Source: Sabulibacter ruber
Lineage (GTDB): Bacteria; Bacteroidota; Bacteroidia; Cytophagales; Hymenobacteraceae
Assembly (NCBI RefSeq): GCF_017355955.1
Contig: NZ_JAFFID010000001.1
Location: 1,240,001 to 1,304,000, forward strand
DNA: 64,000 nucleotides
Direction: 5' to 3'
The notes under the pieces are model-generated. The model was not told where the DNA came from. It saw nothing but the letters and a program-made list of their open reading frames with translations, and ran no database searches. Below, piece after piece: positions 1 through 8,449 of the stretch; within the stretch, counting starts at the first letter, position 1, and the number at the start of each line of letters is the position of its first letter. The translations under genes and the position numbers were made by a program.

Positions 1-3000
1 GTACCGAGCACGCCTTGGTGGCCCTGACTTCCTCCACTTCCTGTTCCGGCAGCCCCTGCCCCGGCAAATGGTACAACTGGAATTGGGTGATGAAGTCCAC
101 ATAGGGACGCTCCTCCACAAAATCGATTAAGGTAGATTTGTAGATTTTGCCCCCGAAACGGAGATCCTGCCCCTGGCCGTACGCCCACGGCGACAGGAAC
201 CGGGTGATCTCCTGCCGCAGCAATTGGGAGTAGGCCGAGACATCATACTGCGGGAAAAAACTCACCTCCAGCTTCACCTTCACCTGCTCAAAAATGGGGT
301 TGCGCACGTGCAGCGTGACAAAACAAGACAGCCGCTGGCGCAGGAACGCTTTGATTTCCTCCAACTCGCCCACGCTGGTGAGCGGCTGCAACGGGTCCAC
401 GGCGTTGCGCTGCCGCAGATCCGGGATGGAAACCACCGTCACGTGCCCCGGCGCCTTTTCATTGTAAATTCCGGTGGTGCCGGTGGGCTCGTAGCGGGTG
501 TGCGGCAGGCATTTCACCTTGTAGATGCGCGGAAACGCCTCCAGCACCAGGTGTTCGTAGTCCCAGAGGGTGATGGCCCGGTCCTTGTGCCGCAGGTGCT
601 CGCTCACCCGGCGGTAAAAATGGGGCGGCGTCTCGGCCAGGGCTCCCCCAAACGACGCGAAGGGCTGCTCCACTTTCTTCACCCCGGCCAGCGGCTCCAC
701 CAGTTTACTGATGCTGCCCGCCGGCAGGTGCCGGGCCAGAAAATCAGGGGCGTTGCCCTGGTCCTGGAACACCACCAACGCCGCCTGGGGCAGCACCGCC
801 ACCGCCCTGCAGACTGCCTCACTAGCCGTATGCACGGCCGCCCGCAGCCATACCTGTCCGGAGGGCAATAGGCTGTGTTCGTGGTTCGCTGCTTTGGGTA
901 ATTGGAACCGGATGATGCCTGAGCGGGTCAGCTGCCCGGTGAAATCACTCACCTGCTCCTTCTGGAACGACACCCAATGATTGCCCGCCAGGTAGCTCCA
1001 ATGCACGTGCTGATCGGGTTTTTTCACCTGCGGATTGGCCGAGCCTTCCACCAGCTGGAATAGCACCGAGAGCGTCTGCGGCGGCGTAGCCCCTTCCACG
1101 CCCAGGTAAAACTCCCCTTCGTGCGTGAGCCAGTCCTTAACGGAACCGTCTTCCTCTTCCACCTTGAAGAAAGGATCTTCCACATTTTTGCGCTGAAATA
1201 CGGGAACCAGCCCCAAAACGGAAGACTCGCGCAGATCAATCCGCTTCAAGGCGGGATGCTCCTCTTTCTGCCCGTACGGATACACATGGAGAAACTGCAC
1301 CTGCCGCCCAAGGAAGCTGTCCTTGGAAGTCAGATCCACGGTAGCGGTGGCGGAGTAATCCAGGGCGATTTGCTCGATAACCGGTGTGTAAGGTTCTGTG
1401 GGGGCCGGGGCCATGGTGTTGAGGCTGGTCTGGATCTGGCTGACCTTGTCGGCGGCCTCGGCGCTGGAACTGAGAATGGCCTGAATGGCGTCTTTCTTGG
1501 CTTTGGCCTCGCCCCCGGCTTTGTCAATGAGGTAATCGGTGAGGTCTTTCTGGTATTTCCTGTGGCCGAAGTCCTCGTTCAGTTTCAGGCGCAGAAATCC
1601 CTTCACGCTGGCGGCAGTGTAGTCGGGCCGAAGACCGTACTCCAGCGGCAACTGGTCCTCAGCCGAGAGCGAAATGGCCGGCAGCTCAAACAGGTCCGCC
1701 GAGGCAGTTTTGGTTTGCCACTGTCCCTGCTGCAGACTCTGGATGGTGATGGGCTTGGTGGAGACCGCACTGGGTTTGTCTTTCCAGTTGATGCTGAGTG
1801 CCGAAATGGTGGCGTTCCTTTTCAGAAACACATCGGGGTGCCCGATGATGAGCGAGGCGTCTTTCTGGGGCAGTGGCCCGAATGGCATGAACGGCTGCGC
1901 CGGGTCCAGCATCCCGAAATCATTGTACAGCTGCAGGTTCCGCAGCCCCTGCCCTTCCACCGTGAGTTCTATTTTGGTCAACGTGGCATCTTTCACCAGT
2001 TCGTACAGGTACTCCTTCCCAGGTTGGGGCTGGATATGGACACTCAACACGGGGTGCGCCGTGTCATAAGCCGCCTGATGGATTTCGGGGTGGAAGGGAG
2101 CGGTGGCGGGTTCATCGGGCTGCAACTTCGCCTTCAACACCAGCAGCTTGTTCCCGCATTCCTCCTGAAAACAGAAGTACGGACTGATGAGCGAGAGCGG
2201 GTGCCACCCCTCGGCCGTGGTCACCTGGGCCTTGATGGCGGCGGAATAATCCTCCAGACTGAGTGCGGCGCCCGTGAGAAACAGCTTGAGGGTGATCGTG
2301 CGGGTTCCCTCGGTGAGGTACAGCAGCGGCGAGGCCACGGCAAACCCGATGGTAGCCGGCGGCATGGCCAATTGGGTGAGTTTGCCGTGGCGGTACTGTT
2401 TGTTCCCGAAAAAAGGCCAGCCCTGCTCCGGCGGCACGGGTTCCTTGCTCGTCCCGTCCAGAGAATGGGCGGCTGGGGAAGCATACAGCCAACCTTTCTG
2501 CAAGTTTACCCCGGTTCCTTTCTTCTGCTCATCTTCCTCGGTGGCCTGGTACATGGATATGAATGAAGTCAGCCGGGCCTGGTTCGGGACGAAGTCTTCC
2601 GTCAAGGCAAACACCACTTCCTGCCCCCTACTGTCTTTCCCGGCCTGGAACAGAGTGCCTTTGGGCAGGATCTCGTGTGTGACGTGCCGCGCCATTTCCA
2701 CCACCACGTGCGCTTGGCTGGGCTGGGCGGGTTTGCGCGTGAGTTGCAGTACTTCCTGGTAATAGAAATCCAGGTGCCGCGCCGAAAGCGTGTTCAGGTG
2801 CTCCCGGTTATAGAGCAGCAACTGCAGGAACGCCAGCAGCAGCGTCATCTGCGGGGCATGGTCCTCGCGGGACGTGAGGGAAGCCTGGAATTGCTGCTGG
2901 GCATCAGAAACCACCCGCGCATAGACCCGCAGGAACTGGTCCAGCGTGGCCGCGAAAAAAGAATGATTGATGGCGAAGTAGATCTTGCGGGCCGTCTCGC

Positions 3001-3682
3001 CGGGAGCCGTAGGTCCGAAAATCTGGGCATCTACCACGGCCGCGGAAGTCCAGAGCACGGAGAAAGGCTGGGCCAGCGTCTGGGAAGCCGGGGCCAGCTG
3101 CTCGCCCAGAATCATCCACTGCGGCACCTCGGTCTCATCGAACAAATCCTCCGCTTCGGCGGCGACATGGAAGGCTTTGAGTTTCTGCAGTTCCAGGGCC
3201 AGTTTGCTCTGGATGAGGTTTTGCAGCGTGGCTTTCAACGGTACCGAGGCAGGCAACCGCTGCCACAATTTATCTAGACTCCAGGCCAGCGTGGCTACGT
3301 AGCTGAAGACCTGGGCAAAGGCTTTTTTCAGGTTGTCTTCGTTTACGGGCTGTTTTCCCAATTCCTGCCGGATTCCTTTGTTCAACAAACCGTTGAGCTG
3401 ATTCCGGTAGGCATCCACGTTCTGGACCGCCGCCAAAGCCAGAACCGCTGAGACATCATTCCCCAGAAACGCTTTCCAGTTCTGGTTACGGTATTGGTTA
3501 TCGGGTCCGTAAAACCGCAGGTGCTCGCTTAGGTTCTGCGCGTAGACCAGCCATTCCGCCACCCCGTGTTCCTCCACCGGCACCGAGGAAGGCGCAAGCG
3601 CCGCGCTGGTCCGGCCGGGTTGATCCGTGCCCTCGCGGGAGACCATCTGCGGATGGACGATATGGGCGCAGGGCGAGCTCAT
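1..3682 (-). CDS. baseplate J/gp47-like protein of contractile injection system (partial, runs off left edge)
   Basis: An open frame of 1227 codons without a stop begins at ATG 3682, overlapping the gp25 stop by four bases (ATGA), and continues past position 1, so the C-terminus is missing. The N-terminal half (start MSSPCAHIVHPQ) has no motif I can name. The region at about residues 1020-1055 (FYRRVSEHLRHKDRAI, then WDYEHLVLEAFP and KVKCLPHT) followed by VVSIPDLR is the characteristic signature of the baseplate J / Afp11-Afp12 family. This protein forms wedges of the baseplate that surround the spike and trigger sheath contraction. Its length is well above phage J proteins but normal for the large eCIS versions. 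Position directly after gp25 supports the call. Which of Afp11 or Afp12 it corresponds to cannot be decided from the fragment. Confidence 0.88.
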   Translation of the reverse strand, partial: MSSPCAHIVHPQMVSREGTDQPGRTSAALAPSSVPVEEHGVAEWLVYAQNLSEHLRFYGPDNQYRNQNWKAFLGNDVSAVLALAAVQNVDAYRNQLNGLLNKGIRQELGKQPVNEDNLKKAFAQVFSYVATLAWSLDKLWQRLPASVPLKATLQNLIQSKLALELQKLKAFHVAAEAEDLFDETEVPQWMILGEQLAPASQTLAQPFSVLWTSAAVVDAQIFGPTAPGETARKIYFAINHSFFAATLDQFLRVYARVVSDAQQQFQASLTSREDHAPQMTLLLAFLQLLLYNREHLNTLSARHLDFYYQEVLQLTRKPAQPSQAHVVVEMARHVTHEILPKGTLFQAGKDSRGQEVVFALTEDFVPNQARLTSFISMYQATEEDEQKKGTGVNLQKGWLYASPAAHSLDGTSKEPVPPEQGWPFFGNKQYRHGKLTQLAMPPATIGFAVASPLLYLTEGTRTITLKLFLTGAALSLEDYSAAIKAQVTTAEGWHPLSLISPYFCFQEECGNKLLVLKAKLQPDEPATAPFHPEIHQAAYDTAHPVLSVHIQPQPGKEYLYELVKDATLTKIELTVEGQGLRNLQLYNDFGMLDPAQPFMPFGPLPQKDASLIIGHPDVFLKRNATISALSINWKDKPSAVSTKPITIQSLQQGQWQTKTASADLFELPAISLSAEDQLPLEYGLRPDYTAASVKGFLRLKLNEDFGHRKYQKDLTDYLIDKAGGEAKAKKDAIQAILSSSAEAADKVSQIQTSLNTMAPAPTEPYTPVIEQIALDYSATATVDLTSKDSFLGRQVQFLHVYPYGQKEEHPALKRIDLRESSVLGLVPVFQRKNVEDPFFKVEEEDGSVKDWLTHEGEFYLGVEGATPPQTLSVLFQLVEGSANPQVKKPDQHVHWSYLAGNHWVSFQKEQVSDFTGQLTRSGIIRFQLPKAANHEHSLLPSGQVWLRAAVHTASEAVCRAVAVLPQAALVVFQDQGNAPDFLARHLPAGSISKLVEPLAGVKKVEQPFASFGGALAETPPHFYRRVSEHLRHKDRAITLWDYEHLVLEAFPRIYKVKCLPHTRYEPTGTTGIYNEKAPGHVTVVSIPDLRQRNAVDPLQPLTSVGELEEIKAFLRQRLSCFVTLHVRNPIFEQVKVKLEVSFFPQYDVSAYSQLLRQEITRFLSPWAYGQGQDLRFGGKIYKSTLIDFVEERPYVDFITQFQLYHLPGQGLPEQEVEEVRATKACSV

Positions 3683-4137
3683 AGGGCGTTATCGGTTTGG
3701 AGCGGGTTGGTGAGGAAATGCAGCAATTCGGTACCCTCTGTTTTGTAGAAGGGGAACACGAAGTTGAACCTTGAGTTGGTGGTGCGCACCCGGTAGTCTA
3801 CCTCAATAAGCAGCAGTCCCTCCAGCTCGCGGGTGGTGTTGAGGAATACCCGTTCCAGGTCAATGCGGGGCTCAAAGTAGAGAATGGCTGTCTCGATCTT
3901 GTCTGTGAGTTGGGTTTTGAGCGTGGTGTCCAGCGACTCAAAGATCATCTCCTCCAGGTTGCACCCAAACCGAGGCTGCATAAGCCGCTCCCCCACCATG
4001 GTGGTGAGCAGGATGTGGAGGCTGCTCTGGATATCGGCTACGCCTTCCAGCATGTCCACCTGGCCGCTGAGGTGGTCAAAGGTGGGTGGAAAGCTCCAGC
4101 CGCGGCCCAGAAAGTTTTGGGTTGGTGTGAAGGCCAT
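3679..4137 (-). CDS. gp25/GPW-like baseplate wedge protein (Afp9-like)
   Basis: A 152-aa protein with the gp25-family core: a DMLEGVADIQSSLHILL helix at about residues 28-45, then TMVGERLMQPRFGCNLEEMIFE at about 46-67, where the conserved arginine/phenylalanine/glycine turn and the following acidic helix are visible. gp25 proteins nucleate sheath polymerisation at the baseplate and are present in phage T4, R-pyocins, T6SS (TssE) and eCIS. It is translationally coupled to the large baseplate J gene by a four-base overlap and follows the PAAR gene by 89 bp. Length is typical of the family. Confidence 0.93.
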   Translation of the reverse strand: MAFTPTQNFLGRGWSFPPTFDHLSGQVDMLEGVADIQSSLHILLTTMVGERLMQPRFGCNLEEMIFESLDTTLKTQLTDKIETAILYFEPRIDLERVFLNTTRELEGLLLIEVDYRVRTTNSRFNFVFPFYKTEGTELLHFLTNPLQTDNAL

Positions 4138-4226
4138 AGGTTCTCAGCGCATTGGTCTAGAGGTCTATCTCAGGCAGTTCGGTTTTTAAGCTGTTTTCGA
4201 GAAAGTAGGTCGATTTCAGGTTCCTC

Positions 4227-4517
4227 TCAGCCGCCGATCAGCACCGAGACGAACCCCATGGTGATGGTGCCGCCGTGGGCCGTGGAATCACCCATGCGGG
4301 CCGCGGGCATGCCCCCGATCAAGACCGAACCTGAGCCTTTGATGATAGCATCGGGCGGACCGGCGCAGGTGGCCAGATCCCCCAACCGGGCTGCGGGCAT
4401 TCCCCCGATGAGGACCGTAGGCGCCCCGGCCGGCAAAATGGGACCGCCCACGTGGGGCTTAGGTCCATCGGACATCGGGCAGACGTGCAGATCAGAGACT
4501 CGGGCGGCAGGTGGCAT
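4227..4517 (-). CDS. PAAR-domain spike tip protein
   Basis: A 96-aa protein made almost entirely of a PAAR fold: MPPAARVSD at the N-terminus, then two near-identical repeats of the form VLIGGMPAARxGD, with Gly-Gly and Pro-Ala-Ala-Arg turns. PAAR proteins are metal-bound cones that sharpen the tip of VgrG-like spikes. It is transcribed after the VgrG-like gene and before gp25, the usual position of Afp10. No C-terminal toxin extension is present, so this is a structural tip only. Confidence 0.95.
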   Translation of the reverse strand: MPPAARVSDLHVCPMSDGPKPHVGGPILPAGAPTVLIGGMPAARLGDLATCAGPPDAIIKGSGSVLIGGMPAARMGDSTAHGGTITMGFVSVLIGG

Positions 4518-4560
4518 ATTTCAAGGGTTGGTCTGTGAGGTTATTCAAAGCAAAGCAGTC

Positions 4561-4596
4561 GTTTCCGGGCCATTTTCCGGAAAACAGGGGAAAAAT
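4561..4596. repeat. 36-nt dispersed GTTT...AAA palindromic element, copy 1
   Basis: Lies between the PAAR and VgrG-like genes, inside the eCIS operon. It matches the element family (left half GTTTCCGGGC, centre TTTTCCGGAAAA, right half CAGGGGAAAAAT) but lacks the final AAAC. The centre is self-complementary. Confidence 0.55.
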
Positions 4597-4635
4597 GGGT
4601 GGGTCCATTTCAAGTCTTTAACCTGGCTATTTTTT

Positions 4636-6378
4636 TCAGTTGATCATGACCGTACCTCCTTTCACGATGGCCATGCCGTTGCCCGCCGAGAGTTCGTTGC
4701 CGCTCCCGCCCTCAGCCTTGAAGGCCGATTTTCCTTTGGCCGAGATATTGATTCCTTCCAGTTTCACGTCGGCGGTGGCTTTGAGCATGATGTCCTTGAT
4801 GCTGCTGAGGGTGATGCCGTTTTTGTCCAGCACCAGTTGGTTTCCGTGTTGGTCATGCAACTGCACCCGCTTTTCCTTCTCGCTCAAAAGCAAGGAATTG
4901 CCCTCCGGTGTCTGAATGGTGAGCGTCTTGTCCTTGTCATGGAACAGCACTTTCATCTTGCTGCGGGAAACGTAGCCTTTCTCGTGGTTCAGATCCGCGG
5001 GGGGGAGCGGGGCCGGTTTGGCGCTGCTGTGGCACATGCCCAGCACCACCACCTGGTTGGGATCGCCGTTGAAAAAACCTACCACCACTTCATCCCTGAG
5101 GTCCGGACGGAAAAAGGTGCCACGGTTTTCCCCGGCATCCAGGGTGACCAATCGGGCCCAGATGCCTTCGTCTTTCTGGCTGATCACCGGCAAACGGACT
5201 TTGATTCGGTCCTGACCAGTCGGGTCTTTCTCCAGTTGGGTCACCACGCCCACCTGCAAGCCTGTGATACCCAGGTATGGCTGCGCCGCGTTTGCCGGGT
5301 GGGCGGTCTGGGCAAACCACTCGGGATTCAGGCCCAATTGTACATCGGTTTCCCAGTTGCCGTTGGAGATCTGGTGCCGCACCCCCGACACGAAAGCCGG
5401 CCCCTTGAACCGATCACCCACTCCTTTCAGCTCCACCACTTGGCCCGGCAGCAACTGCGCCAAACCTTGACACCGCGCCCGTCCCCGGATCTTGGCCAGC
5501 CGGTGTTTCAGCAGTTTGGCGTTGGCCAGGTCGCGCAAAACCGGCTCCGGCAAATGACCACTCTGCGGCTCGGGTTGCAGCTCGGCTTTCACCACTTTGG
5601 CCAACTGGCTTGAAGTAAGATTGCCGTTCAACTTGCTTTTAGGCTCCATGCCTTCCGCCTGCTTCATTTCCTGCGAAGCTGGGTCCCAAGCCTGCACCTT
5701 GAGCCCCGTAGGCTGAACTCGCGTGTCTATCTCGGCATCCAGTTCCAACAAGGTAGCGCCGAACTGCAAGGTCACTGCCGGTTCCTGCTCTAATTTCGGC
5801 TTTTCAATTTTTACCTTGCCGTCGCTTACCAGGCAGATCAGGCCGTTCTGGTCCAGGCGGGAGAGCAGGAAGTCCCAGTCGGTGGCGTGGTACTGCACCA
5901 GTTGCGGATGGGTGAATTTGGTTTCCTCCACCTCTCTGGCCAAACGGTGCTTTTTGAGCAAATCTTCTGCCAACCGGCTGTCTTTCTGGTCATGGTAGTA
6001 CTGGCTGCGCGGGGCCACGGTCATTTTCACGGCTTCGTCTTTGCACTCCACCGTCAGGAAAGAACCGTTTTTACGTACCTTGATGCTGTGGCGGATCACA
6101 ATTCCTTTGAAAATGGTGTCGTCCTTCCCCCGGTACCCGGCCTTGATCTCAATTTTTTTGCCCGGCACAAACAGGTCCTGGTCACTGAGGGCGAATGTTT
6201 CGGCGGCGGCCTCCCCGTCCAGCATCACCAGGGTGGCCGTGGAAATGCGGTTCACTTCCTTGCTCACCACGATGGACACCATGTGCACGGTCTCCGATAC
6301 CTGTGTGCCTTCGGAGAAAATCTGGAAGGTGCAGACATCGGGCGAGGCTGAGGTGGGCAAGGTTCGGGGGCTGGTCAT
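4636..6378 (-). CDS. VgrG/gp5-gp27-like spike protein (Afp8-like)
   Basis: A 580-aa spike protein. Residues about 15-355 form the gp27-like ring. Residues about 370-450 form a gp5-type OB fold (LQVGVVTQLEKDPTGQDRIKV, RPDLRDEVVVGFFNGDP and VVVLGMCHS are the typical baseplate-V strands). Residues about 485-555 are a short repetitive beta-prism (QTPEGNSLLLSEKEKR, QLVLDKNGITL). The protein trimerises to form the central spike that carries the PAAR tip. The start overlaps the LysM gene stop by four bases. No effector extension is seen at the C-terminus, which ends in a glycine-rich tail. Confidence 0.94.
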   Translation of the reverse strand: MTSPRTLPTSASPDVCTFQIFSEGTQVSETVHMVSIVVSKEVNRISTATLVMLDGEAAAETFALSDQDLFVPGKKIEIKAGYRGKDDTIFKGIVIRHSIKVRKNGSFLTVECKDEAVKMTVAPRSQYYHDQKDSRLAEDLLKKHRLAREVEETKFTHPQLVQYHATDWDFLLSRLDQNGLICLVSDGKVKIEKPKLEQEPAVTLQFGATLLELDAEIDTRVQPTGLKVQAWDPASQEMKQAEGMEPKSKLNGNLTSSQLAKVVKAELQPEPQSGHLPEPVLRDLANAKLLKHRLAKIRGRARCQGLAQLLPGQVVELKGVGDRFKGPAFVSGVRHQISNGNWETDVQLGLNPEWFAQTAHPANAAQPYLGITGLQVGVVTQLEKDPTGQDRIKVRLPVISQKDEGIWARLVTLDAGENRGTFFRPDLRDEVVVGFFNGDPNQVVVLGMCHSSAKPAPLPPADLNHEKGYVSRSKMKVLFHDKDKTLTIQTPEGNSLLLSEKEKRVQLHDQHGNQLVLDKNGITLSSIKDIMLKATADVKLEGINISAKGKSAFKAEGGSGNELSAGNGMAIVKGGTVMIN

Positions 6379-7061
6379 TTGGCTACGGGCGGAAAGAACA
6401 GGGTCTGCCCGACGGCAAGCCGCCGGAAATTGGTGAGGCCGTTGGCTTTGGCTACCTGCAGGTAGCGGCGGGGATCATCGTAGAGTCGGAAACACAGCAG
6501 CGGCAGCGTATCGCCGGCCAGTACCTGGCGTTCGTGGGTGAGGTCCGGGGACTGGCTGTTCTCCTTGGCCACCCGCAGGTTCTCCTCTACGCTGCCCTTG
6601 AACTGAGTTTTGGCCACAGCCCGGATGGGCGTCCCGTCGGGTTTGAAGAGCTTGAACGTGATCTGCAGCGAGGTCAGGCGGCACTTAAACAAACTCACGC
6701 CCCACACCAGCTTGAAGTGGCGCGGCTGATGGATGGCGCCGTCATAATCTACCAGCAGCTGTTTGAAGTTCTTCAGCTCACCCCAGATGTCGCCGGAGGG
6801 GCTGCCCTCGATGAGGCCAGTGGCATCAAACAGGAATTCAAAGGAGAACTCCTCGGGTTTGGTGTGCTTGTACTTGGGCTGCGCGCCACTGGTCCCCTGC
6901 CCCTGGCCGTCGTTGTACTCAATCTTGTAGTCCAGCTGGTAAGTCTCGGGGTTCACCAAGGCATTGTACTCGCCTACTTTGGAGCCGTCGTTGAGGTCCG
7001 CGTCGCGGTAGGCGATGATTTTGAGTTTCTCCAGTTTGCCGGTGTCTGCCATAGGTGCCAA
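6375..7061 (-). CDS. LysM-domain tube/baseplate adaptor (Afp7-like, CIS tube protein family)
   Basis: A 228-aa protein. The N-terminal about 150 residues resemble the CIS tube-protein N-terminal domain (VGEYNALVNPETYQLDYKIEY, EFSFEFLFDATG). A LysM module sits at about residues 178-226 (VLAGDTLPLLCFRLYDD ... NFRRLAVGQTLFFPP). In eCIS and phages such LysM proteins (gp53/Afp7 type) join the spike hub to the first tube ring. It sits immediately upstream of the VgrG-like gene with a four-base overlap, its standard partner. The start is the ATG at 7061, three bases beyond the preceding small gene's stop. Confidence 0.92.
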   Translation of the reverse strand: MAPMADTGKLEKLKIIAYRDADLNDGSKVGEYNALVNPETYQLDYKIEYNDGQGQGTSGAQPKYKHTKPEEFSFEFLFDATGLIEGSPSGDIWGELKNFKQLLVDYDGAIHQPRHFKLVWGVSLFKCRLTSLQITFKLFKPDGTPIRAVAKTQFKGSVEENLRVAKENSQSPDLTHERQVLAGDTLPLLCFRLYDDPRRYLQVAKANGLTNFRRLAVGQTLFFPPVAK

Positions 7062-7064
7062 ACG

Positions 7065-7256
7065 TTAGCGTTCCTCCCGTTCCTGTAACAAATGCATCAC
7101 CTGCTCCACGCACTCGGCGATCAAGGCCTCGCGGTCCTCCCCTCCCATGGCCGAAGTAGCCATGCCCGCCGCCCCGGAAGATCCAGCACCCGTGCTCCCC
7201 GAGGCGCCTTCTGTCACCACCACTTTGATGTGCAGTTCTCTTATCTCTACCGGCAT
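7065..7256 (-). CDS. DUF5908 small eCIS protein (Afp6 position)
   Basis: A 63-aa protein starting MPVEIRELHIKVVV, the hallmark N-terminus of DUF5908, followed by a Gly/Ser/Ala-rich linker and an acidic helical tail (EALIAECVEQVMHLLQ). I chose the start at 7256 over the longer frame because the conserved MPVEIREL motif begins there and the upstream codons overlap the tube gene. The family is found only between tube and LysM genes of injection systems; its precise role is not known to me. Confidence 0.85.
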   Translation of the reverse strand: MPVEIRELHIKVVVTEGASGSTGAGSSGAAGMATSAMGGEDREALIAECVEQVMHLLQEREER

Positions 7257-7263
7257 GGGCGGG

Positions 7264-7707
7264 TTAGTTAACGGTGAAGTAGTTGTAGCGCAGTTCCAGG
7301 GTCTCAATGACCAGGCTGTTGTTCTCGGCGTTGAAATCGGTGACGGACCACCGGCGGGGCCAGGCATTCACCACGTTCCAGCTCTTGAGCGGCTCATGCT
7401 GTTCGTTGAGCAGGGTGATTAAAAGCGTGGCGCCCATAAACGTCTGCCGCTGGAAAGCGTCCTGGCACCAGGCAAAGATCTTGGAATCCTTGGTGAGGAA
7501 GCCGCGCTTGAGCACCAGATCGGGGTACTTGGTCCGGACGGGCAGCACGTGCTCAAACCGGTTCTCGCCGCCTTCCTTGAAGGCCTCAGTGTCAAACTCC
7601 ACCGACAAACCCGTCACCGACTGGAAACGTGTGTCGTTGTCTACGTTGCTCACGTTGGTGAACTCCACCTTGAAATGGAACCCTACCGGCGGATAGTACC
7701 CTTCCAT
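7264..7707 (-). CDS. phage-tail-tube-like protein (gp19/Afp5-like)
   Basis: A 147-aa inner-tube protein of the T4 gp19-like family: MEGYYPPVGFHFKVEF, FQSVTGLSVEFDTE, VLKRGFLT and MGATLLITLLNEQHEPLKSWNV are the standard strands and loops. Its divergence from the neighbouring tube gene suggests the usual division in which one form makes the bulk of the tube and the other the rings next to the spike. It starts 9 bp after the preceding tube gene. Confidence 0.94.
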   Translation of the reverse strand: MEGYYPPVGFHFKVEFTNVSNVDNDTRFQSVTGLSVEFDTEAFKEGGENRFEHVLPVRTKYPDLVLKRGFLTKDSKIFAWCQDAFQRQTFMGATLLITLLNEQHEPLKSWNVVNAWPRRWSVTDFNAENNSLVIETLELRYNYFTVN

Positions 7708-7716
7708 GGCAACTTG

Positions 7717-8148
7717 TTATTTCACCAGACTCAGGCCTTCGTGGGCGATTTCAATGGTCTCAATGGCGACCTCGTTGCCGTCGGCTTTGAGGTCGCTGGC
7801 CTGCACTTTGGTGGGGAACGCGTTGAGGGCTTTCCAGACAAAGACGGGCTCGTGGGTTTCGTTCAGCAGCTTGATGGTGATGTCGCGCCGCTCTACTTTG
7901 CCTAGCAGGCTGGTTTTGTTGAACCAGTCGTAGAAATCGGTTTTGCCCTGGAAGGTGCCCCGCTTGAGGGTGATCTTCTCGTTTTTGGGCAAGCCCGGCT
8001 GGGAAATTTTGCCGTACGAGCGGCTGTGCCCCTCGCGGTAATCTATGGGGTCTAACTGCGTGGTGAGGCCCGTGACTTCGGTGAAGCCAATTTTGGTCCC
8101 GCCCCACTCAACCTCAAAGTGGAACTTGGGTAATGGATACTCGGCCAT
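7717..8148 (-). CDS. phage-tail-tube-like protein (gp19/Afp1-like)
   Basis: A 143-aa inner-tube protein: YPLPKFHFEVEW, IGFTEVTGLTTQLDPIDYREG, ITLKRGTFQGKTDFYDW and RRDITIKLLNETHEPVFVWK match the eCIS tube family closely. It is the first gene after a 301-bp gap downstream of the sheath gene, so the tube genes may have a promoter of their own, which would fit the need for many copies. Confidence 0.95.
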   Translation of the reverse strand: MAEYPLPKFHFEVEWGGTKIGFTEVTGLTTQLDPIDYREGHSRSYGKISQPGLPKNEKITLKRGTFQGKTDFYDWFNKTSLLGKVERRDITIKLLNETHEPVFVWKALNAFPTKVQASDLKADGNEVAIETIEIAHEGLSLVK

Positions 8149-8202
8149 CTCTTTCTCTTGGTTTACGTTTGGTGATCAGCGGGAAAATCTGTTAGTACTC
8201 AC

Positions 8203-8237
8203 GTTTCTGGGCCGATTTCCTCAAAACAGCCTCAGAC
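8203..8237. repeat. 36-nt dispersed element, copy 2 (35 nt)
   Basis: GTTTCTGGGCCG, then ATTTCCTCAAAA, then CAGCCTCAGAC. One base shorter than most copies. Confidence 0.65.
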
Positions 8238-8325
8238 TGCATTTCGAATCTGGAGCTTCGGCCATTGCCTTGACAGTGCGCCGCAGGGCATTTTCTGAGG
8301 TAACTGCCGAAATTGGGGAGAAGCC

Positions 8326-8361
8326 GTTTTGGGGCTATTTTCCTGCAAACAGCCCCGAAAC
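8326..8361. repeat. 36-nt dispersed element, copy 3
   Basis: GTTTTGGGGCTA, then TTTTCCTGCAAA, then CAGCCCCGAAAC. The GGGGCT/AGCCCC arms pair. Confidence 0.7.
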
Positions 8362-8449
8362 CTGCCTTCACATTCACTCATTTCTGCTTAAAAAATAAAG
8401 GGTAAGTAGTAAAGACCTTTACCGGAACTTAGTGCTGAGGCACAGGAGA

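Larger units (their letters stand above)
8149..8449. other. 301-bp intergenic gap between sheath and tube genes
   Basis: The only sizeable break in the eCIS cluster. It holds two copies of the 36-nt dispersed element (8203-8237 and 8326-8361). No credible coding frame is seen. I see no clean TAnnTTTG -7 box on the minus strand. Confidence 0.6.

Noticed and set aside
1121..2566. 481-codon plus-strand open frame
   Set aside because: Antisense to the baseplate J gene, which has a recognisable protein signature and correct coupling to gp25; codon bias makes long antisense frames here.
3910..5613. 567-codon plus-strand open frame
   Set aside because: Antisense to gp25, PAAR and VgrG-like genes; no protein-like features.
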